Assembly: GCA_963825505.1 (NCBI GenBank) | Contig: CAWGTL010000008.1 | Span: forward strand, 248,001 to 312,000 | Source of the DNA: JBBQSN01 sp963825505 | Lineage (GTDB): Bacteria; Actinomycetota; Actinomycetes; Actinomycetales; CAWJMD01 | Length of the DNA: 64,000 nt | Reading direction: 5' to 3' | Shown here: piece after piece, positions 32,986 through 40,209 of the stretch | How positions within the stretch are numbered: position 1 is the stretch's first letter | How the letters are laid out: each line of letters begins with the position of its first letter | Made by a program: the position numbers and the translations under genes | Notes under the pieces: generated by a model | The model's input: only the letters and a program-made list of their open reading frames with translations | Told to the model about the DNA's origin: nothing | Database searches by the model: none

Positions 32986-34499
32986 GACGCCGCCACGAGG
33001 TCGAGCGCTGCGGCCGTGGCCTGCGCGTTGGACACCAGCACGTACGCGCCCGCGGCCGCCAGTGCCTCGCCCTGGCGGTCGAGACCCTGCGGGTCGGCGC
33101 CGGTGCCGACGAGGGTCGCCACGACGTCCAACCTGCGCCCGTCACCCGCCGCCGCAGCGCGCGCAGCCTCGATCGCCGGCGCGTGCACCGACGCCGGGTC
33201 GGCGTGCGCACCGTGGCCCAGCACGACGTCGATCAGCACGACCCGCACCCTCGGGTCGGCCGCGGCGTCCGCCAACGCCTCGAGCCGCAGGGTCGGGTCG
33301 ATCATCGGGTGCGCGCGTCCCACCGTGAGGGTGTCGTCGCCGAGGTCGACCACGGCGTGACCGGCCGCGGCGAAGGCGGCCGCCAGCGCGGCCGGGCCGG
33401 AGGCGTCGAGCGAGGGCCACGACGGGTCGAGCGGGACGTTGGACGCCACCGGTCCGAGCCGCCGCGCCGCGAGCGCCATCGCCTCGTCGCACAGCGTCCC
33501 GCCGGCGAAGAGCCCGCGCAGCAGACCCCCGCCCCCGTCGGAGGGCCGATCACCCCAGGTGCGCCAGGTGGGGACGTCCGCACCCAGCCGCTCCAGCACC
33601 GCCTCGGCGGCCGTGGTCAGGTCGGGCTGGTCGGGGCCGAGCACCGCCCAGACCAGCGGCGTCCCCAGCCGGGACGCGTGGTCCTCGAGGTGCGAGATCA
33701 CCTGCGGGTCAGCGGGTTTGGACACGACTACCACGAGCTCGGTGGCGTCGTCCGCGGCCAGGACGTCGAGCGCCGACCTCGCACCGAGCCCACCGACCGC
33801 GGCGCCGAGGTCGCGACCACCGAGCCCCAGGCAGTGGCGCACGCCGACGCCGGCCTGGTCCAGGAGCGCCATCAGGTGCTGGGCGCCGGTGCCCGAGGCC
33901 GCCACGAGCGACACGGGCCCCGGCCGGACGGCGTTGGCGAAGCCCAGCCCGACCCCGCCGACCACCGCCGTGCCGCAGTCCGGCCCCATCACGAGAAGAC
34001 CCCGGGCGGCGGCGGCGGTCTTGAGCGCGACCTCGTCCACGACGGGGACGTTGTCGCTGAACAGCATCACCGACGAGCCTGCGTCGAGGGCATCCCAGGC
34101 CTCGGCGGCGGCGTGCGCACCGGGCACTGACACCAGCACGAGCGGGGATGGGTCACGCCGCAGCGCCGCACCCGTGGTGCGCGGCGGCACGTCGTCGGCG
34201 ACGGACGTGCCGTGGTCCCCCTTGCGCGACAACGCGTCCTCGAGGGCCGCGAGGGCGGACGCGACCACGGCGTCGGGGTCGTCGGCGTCGTCCTCGACGC
34301 GCAGCGCCACCACGAGGTCGTCCGGCGCCGTGGGTACCAGCTGGAAACCCATGGAGGACAGCACGTCCAGGTTGAGGGGGGTGGCCATCGCGACCTGGGC
34401 GGCCGCCACCGAGGGCAGCGCCGCGAGGCGGGAGCTCACCTGCAGCAGGCTCACCGAGTCGTGGTACGTGCCGTGCCGGACCTCGACGTGCGTGGTCAC
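32982..34499 (-). CDS. FdrA/AllF-like subunit of oxamate carbamoyltransferase
   Basis: 505 aa of the FdrA family, built like the succinyl-CoA synthetase alpha/beta chain: an ACT-like start (VEVRHGTYHDSVSLLQVSSR), a VMLFSDNVPVVDEVALKTAA segment, LLVMGPDCGTAVVGGVGLGF near residue 171, GTGAQHLMALLDQAGVG near 204, and a flavodoxin-like carboxy half with RVVLIDVVLGHGAHADPASV near 425. FdrA pairs with DUF1116 and DUF2877 proteins to form the AllFGH carbamoyltransferase. Overlaps of 4 bp with both neighbours indicate a tight operon. The protein was once named for effects on FtsH dominant mutants, which is not its enzyme role. Confidence 0.85.
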   Translation of the reverse strand: MTTHVEVRHGTYHDSVSLLQVSSRLAALPSVAAAQVAMATPLNLDVLSSMGFQLVPTAPDDLVVALRVEDDADDPDAVVASALAALEDALSRKGDHGTSVADDVPPRTTGAALRRDPSPLVLVSVPGAHAAAEAWDALDAGSSVMLFSDNVPVVDEVALKTAAAARGLLVMGPDCGTAVVGGVGLGFANAVRPGPVSLVAASGTGAQHLMALLDQAGVGVRHCLGLGGRDLGAAVGGLGARSALDVLAADDATELVVVVSKPADPQVISHLEDHASRLGTPLVWAVLGPDQPDLTTAAEAVLERLGADVPTWRTWGDRPSDGGGGLLRGLFAGGTLCDEAMALAARRLGPVASNVPLDPSWPSLDASGPAALAAAFAAAGHAVVDLGDDTLTVGRAHPMIDPTLRLEALADAAADPRVRVVLIDVVLGHGAHADPASVHAPAIEAARAAAAGDGRRLDVVATLVGTGADPQGLDRQGEALAAAGAYVLVSNAQATAAALDLVAAS

Positions 34500-35347
34500 G
34501 CCACCTCCTGGGGGCGGGCTGCCGCCTCCAGGACACCGAGCGCGCCGCTCAGCAGGTCACCGCCGGAGGTGTGCCCCACCCGCATCAGGTCGGCGACGGC
34601 GGCCCGGCCGCCCGGGCGGGCCGGCACCACCATTGCCGCCAGCGCGCGCGAGACGACGTCGGGGCACCAGCCCGCGCTGGCGTCGGTGAGCATGCCGCGC
34701 GAGACCACGGTGGTGGCGATCCGCGCCGCCCGCCGGACCGTACCGCCGACGTGCTCCATCTCCTCGTACGTGAGCACCCGCCGCGCCGCGAGCAGGATCC
34801 CCGCCACCACGTCGTCGCCGCTCGGGGTCAGCCCGGGTCCGCGACCGAGCAGGCCGACGAGCTGGGCACAGGCGTCCTCGTGGTCGCCGGCCAGGAGCGA
34901 CATCGCCGCGCGCGCTCCGTCGCGGCGGGCGAGCCCCACCTCGGCGGGCAGGTCGCGCGCGCCGAGCAGCGAGCGGGCGTAGCGGAGCACGTCGGGGTCC
35001 GGCGTCCCACGGCGCGGGGCGGAGGACGGCAGGAACCAGCGGCCCACCACGAGCCGGTGGGTGGGACCCTCCACCCCGCCGTCCCCGATCCGCACGCGGG
35101 TGCCGGCGGGCAGCAGGTCGACGGGCTCGCGTCCGGGCGGCAGCACCATCCCGCTGGCGGGGCAGGTCGCCTGCCGGGTGACGACGCCGAGGACGCGGTC
35201 GCCCCCGCGCGAGGCGTAGGTGACGTAGGCGGCAGGGCGCCCGCTCGCGACCACGAGGCCGTCGACGGGGCGCCCGCCGAGCACGTCCGCGAGCAGGCCA
35301 GAGGCCGCGACGGGCGTCAGCTGCTCCGCCGGCCGGGGGAGAGGCAT
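34496..35347 (-). CDS. DUF2877 (YlbF/AllH-like) subunit of oxamate carbamoyltransferase
   Basis: 283 aa. The DUF2877 hallmark GLGRGPGLTPSGDDVVAGIL (here LLGRGPGLTPSGDDVVAGIL) is near residue 177, and VGHTSGGDLLSGAL is near the C-terminus. An N-terminal beta-rich part includes GVVTRQATCPASGMVLP. It is the first gene of the allH-allF-allG operon, divergent from pucR. ATG 35347 has no ribosome site but lies 7 bp after a TACCGT hexamer on its strand, suggesting a leaderless message. Confidence 0.82.
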   Translation of the reverse strand: MPLPRPAEQLTPVAASGLLADVLGGRPVDGLVVASGRPAAYVTYASRGGDRVLGVVTRQATCPASGMVLPPGREPVDLLPAGTRVRIGDGGVEGPTHRLVVGRWFLPSSAPRRGTPDPDVLRYARSLLGARDLPAEVGLARRDGARAAMSLLAGDHEDACAQLVGLLGRGPGLTPSGDDVVAGILLAARRVLTYEEMEHVGGTVRRAARIATTVVSRGMLTDASAGWCPDVVSRALAAMVVPARPGGRAAVADLMRVGHTSGGDLLSGALGVLEAAARPQEVA

Positions 35348-35354
35348 GTCGAGG

Positions 35355-35398
35355 ACGGTAGGCGGGCGGCTACGGTGCCCCACATGGGCAAAGTTGCC
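35355..35398. promoter_or_regulatory. divergent allH/pucR promoter pair and palindrome
   Basis: Minus-strand TACCGT (35360-35355) lies 7 bp before allH ATG, and plus-strand TACGGT (35371-35376) lies 7 bp before pucR ATG 35384. The two -10 hexamers are only 10 bp apart, so the promoters must overlap. A palindrome GGCAAAGTTGCC (35387-35398) covers the pucR start region and is a candidate PucR operator. Confidence 0.45.
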
Positions 35399-37114
35399 AA
35401 CCCTGGCCGGGGTGACGGACAAAGGGTGCCGATGGCCGCGACCGGCGGCGTCCCCGTCTCCCGAGTCCTGGCGACCCCCGCCCTGGCCGGGTCGCACGTG
35501 GTGGCGGGCGCGTCCGGCACCGGACGCCTGGTCACGCGACTGAACGTGATGGAGGTCCCGGACATCCACGCGTGGGTGCGGCCCGGCGAGCTGCTCCTCA
35601 CCACCGGCTACTCGGTGCGAGAGGACCCCGAGCAGCTGGTGCAGGTGCTGGAGGGTCTCGACGAGCGCGGGGTCGCCGCCCTCGCCATCAAGCTCGGCCG
35701 CTACCTGGACGAGCTGCCGACCACGGTCCTGGCCCGCGCTGACGAGCTCGGTCTGCCGGTCGTGGCGCTCGCGGAGCACGTCTCGTTCGACGACGTCCTC
35801 ACCGAGGTGATGACGGAGGTGCTCACCGAGCAGGTCGTCCGGCGCGCCGGCGGCGCGGTGCGCACCGACCACGTGCACCGGGTCCTGGTCGAGCTGGTGC
35901 TCGCCGGGGGTGACCTCGACGCCGTCGCCGACACCCTCGCCCACCAGCTCGACGTCGCGGTGCTGGTGACCTCGCCGGACGGTCGCCTGCTCGCCGCCGC
36001 CGGGCCGTCCGACCAGCTCGAGACCGCGCTGGCCGGGCCGTGGCGCGACAGCACGGGCCGGCTGCGCACCGAGGACAACAGCTTCGCGCTCGGGCTGCAC
36101 CCGTCGGACGGCGGCACCTCGTGGGCGGTCGCCGAGATCGGTGCGGCGGGTCTCGACCACGGGCGCCTCGCCTGCTTCTCCACCACCCGCGAGCTCGACG
36201 ACGACGATCTCGTGGCGGTGCAGCGCAGCGCCACGGTGTGCGCGCTGGTCGTCACCCGCGAGCTCGCCGTCGCCGCGGTCGAGGACCGCTACCGCGCGGA
36301 CTACCTGCGCGACCTGCTGCACGGACGGGCGGGCGACGACGGCGACGTCGTCGCGCACGGGGAGGCGCTTGGCTGGGACGTGGACCGTCCGCTCGTCGTC
36401 GTGGTGCTCGAGCCGGACCCGCCCGGGGCCGACGACGACGTCGCCGCCCGGGCACGCCGCCCCGTGGTCGAGCGGCAGGCGGCGGCGCTCGCGGGGGCGG
36501 TGCGGCAGCGCGACCCCGGCGCCGCGGTCGCGGCGCTGCGCACCGAGACGGTGGCCCTGGTCGGCGTGCCCGCGGACGGGGACGTGCGCCGGATGGTGCG
36601 GGACCTCGTCGGGGTGGTGCGCGGCGTCGGCGGGGGCGGGCGCAAGCCGTTCGGCGTCGGCGTGAGCCGGGTGTGCACGGGTGCCGCCGGTCTGGCCGCC
36701 GGGTACGAGCAGGCCCGGACGGCGGCGCGCGTCGGTCGCCAGGTGCACGGCCCCAGCGCGTGCACCCACTTCGACGACCTCGGCGTCTACCGGCTGCTCA
36801 GCCTGGTGCCGGACGAGCGCGAGCTGCAGGCGTTCGCGGAGGAGACCCTGGGCGAGCTCGCCGGGCCGGGGGAGCAGGCCGCCGACCTGCGCCGCACCCT
36901 GGAGGTGCTGCTCGAGACCAGCATCAACGTCGCCGAGACCTCACGCCGGCTGCACTTCCACTACAACACCCTGCGCTACCGGATCGGCAAGCTCGAGCGG
37001 CTGGTCGGACCTTTCACCACGGAACCGACACTGCGCCTCGACCTCGCGCTGGCGCTGAAGGTGGTGGCGATGCGCGGCCTCGGCGCGCGGGTCCGCGAGC
37101 CCCTGCACCCGTAG
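35384..37114 (+). CDS. PucR-family transcriptional regulator
   Basis: 576 aa. An N-terminal PucR sensor domain (RLVTRLNVMEVPDIHAWVRP, GELLLTTGYSV) is followed by a GGDEF-like CdaR middle region. The C-terminal HTH_30 ends in SINVAETSRRLHFHYNTLRY and RIGKLERLVG, with the conserved HxNTLRYR. PucR regulators control purine/allantoin use and sense pathway compounds. It sits between allFGH and the permease/hydroxylase operon and probably controls both. ATG 35384 fits a leaderless message; an in-frame ATG at 35432 with AAAGGG upstream (560 aa) is the alternative, which would leave the palindrome at 35387 outside the gene. Confidence 0.9.
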   Translation: MGKVANPGRGDGQRVPMAATGGVPVSRVLATPALAGSHVVAGASGTGRLVTRLNVMEVPDIHAWVRPGELLLTTGYSVREDPEQLVQVLEGLDERGVAALAIKLGRYLDELPTTVLARADELGLPVVALAEHVSFDDVLTEVMTEVLTEQVVRRAGGAVRTDHVHRVLVELVLAGGDLDAVADTLAHQLDVAVLVTSPDGRLLAAAGPSDQLETALAGPWRDSTGRLRTEDNSFALGLHPSDGGTSWAVAEIGAAGLDHGRLACFSTTRELDDDDLVAVQRSATVCALVVTRELAVAAVEDRYRADYLRDLLHGRAGDDGDVVAHGEALGWDVDRPLVVVVLEPDPPGADDDVAARARRPVVERQAAALAGAVRQRDPGAAVAALRTETVALVGVPADGDVRRMVRDLVGVVRGVGGGGRKPFGVGVSRVCTGAAGLAAGYEQARTAARVGRQVHGPSACTHFDDLGVYRLLSLVPDERELQAFAEETLGELAGPGEQAADLRRTLEVLLETSINVAETSRRLHFHYNTLRYRIGKLERLVGPFTTEPTLRLDLALALKVVAMRGLGARVREPLHP

Positions 37115-37224
37115 GGCGGACCAGTAGGGCACGCATCGCCAGCGGCGGTCCCGAGCGGCTGGCAAGGATCGCCGGTGGTGCCTCCCGCGGCGGTGGCTAG
37201 CGTTCCGGCATCCTGCCGCCAGGT

Positions 37225-37243
37225 GACCCGCGTCATGCGGGTC
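37225..37243. promoter_or_regulatory. palindrome before the NCS2 permease gene
   Basis: GACCCGC and GCGGGTC flank GTCAT, ending 20 bp before the ATG at 37264 and lying downstream of a possible -10 TAGCGT (37198-37203). The position suits a repressor operator or an RNA hairpin. Confidence 0.35.
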
Positions 37244-37263
37244 CGCTCGAGAGGACTCACCCC

Positions 37264-38781
37264 ATGGCACTGGGTCTCGGTTGGTCGAAGATCGACGGGA
37301 AGCTGCAGCCCGGCGAGGTGGTGGCACCCGACGAGCGGCTCGGCTGGGGACGCACCCTCGGCCTCGGCGCGCAGCACGTCGTCGCGATGTTCGGCGCCAC
37401 CTTCGTCTTCCCGCTCATCATGGGGCTCAACCCCCAGCTCGCGATCCTGATGAGCGGCATCGCCACGATCTGCTTCCTGCTCATCGTCAAGGGCAAGGTG
37501 CCGAGCTACCTCGGCACGTCGGCCTCCTTCGTCGGTGGCGTCGCGGCGATCTACGCGCAGCAGGGCACGCCCCAGGAGGTCACCGGCGCGATCCTCATCG
37601 CCGGCGTGATCCTCGCCCTGGTGGGCGTCTTCATCCACGTCGCCGGCGCGCACCTGATCTACAAGGTGCTGCCGCCGGTCGTCACCGGCGCCGTGGTCAT
37701 GCTGATCGGGTTCAACCTGGCACCCGTCGTCGCGAACATCTACTGGCCGCAGGACCAGTGGATCGCGCTGATCGTCATGGTGGCCGTGATCCTGATGAGC
37801 GTCGGGCTGCGCGGCTTCCTCGGCCGGATCTCGATCTTCCTCGGGCTGCTGCTGGGGTACGTGCTCTCGTGGGTGTTCGATCGGCTCTTCGGCCAGATCA
37901 CCTCCTACAACGCCGGGATCGGCGCGGTCGACACGCACTTCCGGGTCAACTGGTCCGGCGTCGCCGACGCACCGTGGCTCGGCTTCCCTCCGCAGACCGA
38001 CCTGGCCAACGGCGTCGTCGGCTGGCACCTGCCGAGCTTCAACCTGGTCTTCGTCCTGCTGGTGATCCCGGCCGTGATCGCCCTGGTCGCCGAGAACGCC
38101 GGGCACGTCAAGGCGGTCGCCGAGATGACCGGCGCCGACCTCGACCCGGTGATGGGCCGGGCGATCGCCGCGGACGGCGTCGGCACCGTCATCGCCAGCG
38201 CCGTCGGCGGCTCGCCGACCACCACGTACGCCGAGAACATCGGCGTGATGGCGGCGACCCGCGTGTACTCCACAGCGGCCTACTTCGCCGCCGCCGGCTT
38301 CGCGATCCTGTTCGGCTTCTCGCCCAAGTTCGGCGCCATCGTCTCGGCCACCCCCGGCGGCGTCCTCGGCGGCATCACCGTCGTGCTCTACGGGATGATC
38401 GGCCTTCTCGGCGCGAAGATCTGGAAGGAGAACCGGGTCGACTTCTCCAACCCGGTCAACCTCGTCCCGGTCGCCGCGGGCATCATCATCGCCATCGGCA
38501 ACACCTCGCTGGTCTTCTCCGACGAGTTCTCCCTGGCGGGCATCGCGCTCGGCACGATCGTGACCATCGTGATGTACCACGTGGCACGTGCCGTCGCGCC
38601 GCCCCACCTGCGCGACGTGGCCGACTCCCCGAGCCTGGTGCTCGGCGAGCCCGGCATGTACGAGCAGTCGCCCACCGACGGGTTGCGGGCACCCGGGGAC
38701 GGCGTCCGCGGGCCGGTGCGCGACGGCGCGGCCGACGACCCCGACGACCCCGACGACCGCCTGCGCAAGGAGCACCCGTAG
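37264..38781 (+). CDS. NCS2-family uracil/xanthine permease
   Basis: 505 aa with about 14 hydrophobic segments. LGLGAQHVVAMFGATFVFPL near residue 35 is the NCS2 TM1 motif QHxxAMFGAT. VIALVAENAGHVKAVAEMTG near 270 contains the substrate-binding Glu of AENxGH, and GGSPTTTYAENIGVMAATRV is the TM10 signature. That last form is closer to uracil permeases (UraA/RutG) than to xanthine permeases (NxxPxTVF). A purine-type locus argues for xanthine, urate or allantoin-like substrates, so specificity is open. A hydrophilic Asp-rich tail ends the protein. SD GAGAGGA precedes ATG. Confidence 0.88.
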   Translation: MALGLGWSKIDGKLQPGEVVAPDERLGWGRTLGLGAQHVVAMFGATFVFPLIMGLNPQLAILMSGIATICFLLIVKGKVPSYLGTSASFVGGVAAIYAQQGTPQEVTGAILIAGVILALVGVFIHVAGAHLIYKVLPPVVTGAVVMLIGFNLAPVVANIYWPQDQWIALIVMVAVILMSVGLRGFLGRISIFLGLLLGYVLSWVFDRLFGQITSYNAGIGAVDTHFRVNWSGVADAPWLGFPPQTDLANGVVGWHLPSFNLVFVLLVIPAVIALVAENAGHVKAVAEMTGADLDPVMGRAIAADGVGTVIASAVGGSPTTTYAENIGVMAATRVYSTAAYFAAAGFAILFGFSPKFGAIVSATPGGVLGGITVVLYGMIGLLGAKIWKENRVDFSNPVNLVPVAAGIIIAIGNTSLVFSDEFSLAGIALGTIVTIVMYHVARAVAPPHLRDVADSPSLVLGEPGMYEQSPTDGLRAPGDGVRGPVRDGAADDPDDPDDRLRKEHP

Positions 38782-38821
38782 CGGCGCGCCGCCGCCTGGG
38801 CGGTCGGGGCAGGATGGGGTC

Positions 38822-39709
38822 ATGAAGCCCTCGCCGCTGCGGTACCACCGCCCCGGCAGCCTGGAGGAGGCCGTCTCGCTGCTCGCGCGTCTCGACGGCG
38901 AGGGCAAGGTCCTCGCGGGCGGCCAGAGCCTGGTGCCCATGCTCTCGATGCGGCTGGCCGCGCCGGCCCACCTCGTCGACATCAACGGGCTGCCCGGCCT
39001 CGACGACGTGGTCGTCGGGGCCGAGCAGGTCGTCGTCGGCGCCCTGGTGCGGCACAGCGACCTCCTGGCGCACGCGGGCGCCCGCACCGCGCAACCGCTG
39101 GTGGCCCAGGCGCTCTCGCACGTCGCGCACCCGACGATCCGCAACCGGGGCACCACGGTCGGCTCGGTCGTGCACGCCGACCCCTCGGCGGAGATGCCCG
39201 CGGTCATCGCGCTGCTCGGCGGGGCGCTGCGGGTGGCCTCCGTGCGCGGCGAACGGGACGTCCCCGCCGCCGAGCTGTTCGTCGGGCCCCTGGAGACCAG
39301 CCTGTCGGCGGACGAGATCGCGGTGGCGGCGGTGCTCCCGGTCCGGCACCCGGGGGAGGGCACCGCGGTCGTCGAGGTGGCGCGACGGCACGGCGACTAC
39401 GCCGTCGTGGGCGTCGTGACCCAGGTCGTGGTCGCCGGCGGGGAGGTGCTCTCGGCGCGCGCCACCTACGTGTCCGCGGGCGAGCTCGGCGAGGTCGTCG
39501 ACCTCGGCGGTCCGGTCGTGGGTTCGGCCCCGGACGCCGCCGCCTGGGACGACGCCGCCGACCTCGCGCGCGACACCGTCGCCGTCGAGCCCGACATCCA
39601 CGCCACCGCCGCGTACCGCGCCGAGCTGGTGCGTGGTCTGACCGCCCGCGCGCTGCGGGCGGCCGCCGAGCACGCCGTCACCGATCTCGGAGCAGGGAGA
39701 CCGCGATGA
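38822..39709 (+). CDS. molybdenum hydroxylase FAD subunit (CoxM/XdhB type)
   Basis: 295 aa from ATG 38822; the open frame extends upstream only as an artefact. The FAD-binding motifs VLAGGQSLVPMLSMRLAAP (about residues 31-49) and IRNRGTTVGSVVHADPSAEM (about 103-122) are those of the FAD-binding PCMH/CO dehydrogenase medium subunit. It passes electrons from FeS clusters to an external acceptor. It is first of a hydroxylase set (FAD, 2Fe-2S, Mo) with 4-bp overlaps. There is no ribosome site, but CAGGAT lies 6 bp before the ATG, so an internal leaderless start is possible. Confidence 0.9.
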   Translation: MKPSPLRYHRPGSLEEAVSLLARLDGEGKVLAGGQSLVPMLSMRLAAPAHLVDINGLPGLDDVVVGAEQVVVGALVRHSDLLAHAGARTAQPLVAQALSHVAHPTIRNRGTTVGSVVHADPSAEMPAVIALLGGALRVASVRGERDVPAAELFVGPLETSLSADEIAVAAVLPVRHPGEGTAVVEVARRHGDYAVVGVVTQVVVAGGEVLSARATYVSAGELGEVVDLGGPVVGSAPDAAAWDDAADLARDTVAVEPDIHATAAYRAELVRGLTARALRAAAEHAVTDLGAGRPR

Positions 39710-40209
39710 CCGCCGACGAGGGCCTGGAGGTCACCGTCCCCCTGCGCGTCAACGGGGTCGGCCACGAGGTGACCCTCCCGGCGCGCACCCTGCTGTCCGA
39801 CGCGCTGCGTCACCAGCTGCGGCTCACCGGCACGCACGTGGGCTGCGAGCACGGGGTGTGCGGCGCCTGCACGGTGCTGCTCGACGGCCGACCGGTGCGC
39901 TCCTGCCTGATGCTGGCCGCATCGGCCCAGGGTCACGAGATCACGACCGTCGAGGGCCTGTCACCCGCGGACGGTGGGCTGCACCCGGTGCAGCAGGCGT
40001 TCGTCGACTGCCACGGGCTCCAGTGCGGCTTCTGCACACCGGGTTTCGTCACCACCATCGTCGCCTTCCTCGAGGAGAACCCGGACCCCACCGAGGACGA
40101 GGCCACCGAGGCGATCTCGGGCAACCTGTGCCGCTGCACGGGGTACCAGAACATCCGAGCCGCCGTGCTGCGGGCCGCCGAGCTGAAGCGCGAGGAGGGG
40201 ACGCCGTGA
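39706..40209 (+). CDS. molybdenum hydroxylase 2Fe-2S subunit (CoxS/XdhC-small type)
   Basis: 167 aa. The plant-ferredoxin cluster is seen as CEHGVCGACTVLLDGRPVRSC (C-x4-C-x2-C-x11-C), and the second [2Fe-2S] helical domain as CGFCTPGF and CRCTGYQNI. Both clusters are complete. It links the Mo site to FAD. ATG overlaps the upstream stop and its own stop overlaps the GTG of the large subunit. Confidence 0.95.
   Translation: MTADEGLEVTVPLRVNGVGHEVTLPARTLLSDALRHQLRLTGTHVGCEHGVCGACTVLLDGRPVRSCLMLAASAQGHEITTVEGLSPADGGLHPVQQAFVDCHGLQCGFCTPGFVTTIVAFLEENPDPTEDEATEAISGNLCRCTGYQNIRAAVLRAAELKREEGTP

Noticed and set aside
37139..37162. GCCAGC/GCTGGC inverted repeat after pucR as a terminator.
   Set aside because: Only 6-bp arms with a 12-nt loop and no T-run; such pairs are common at this GC content.
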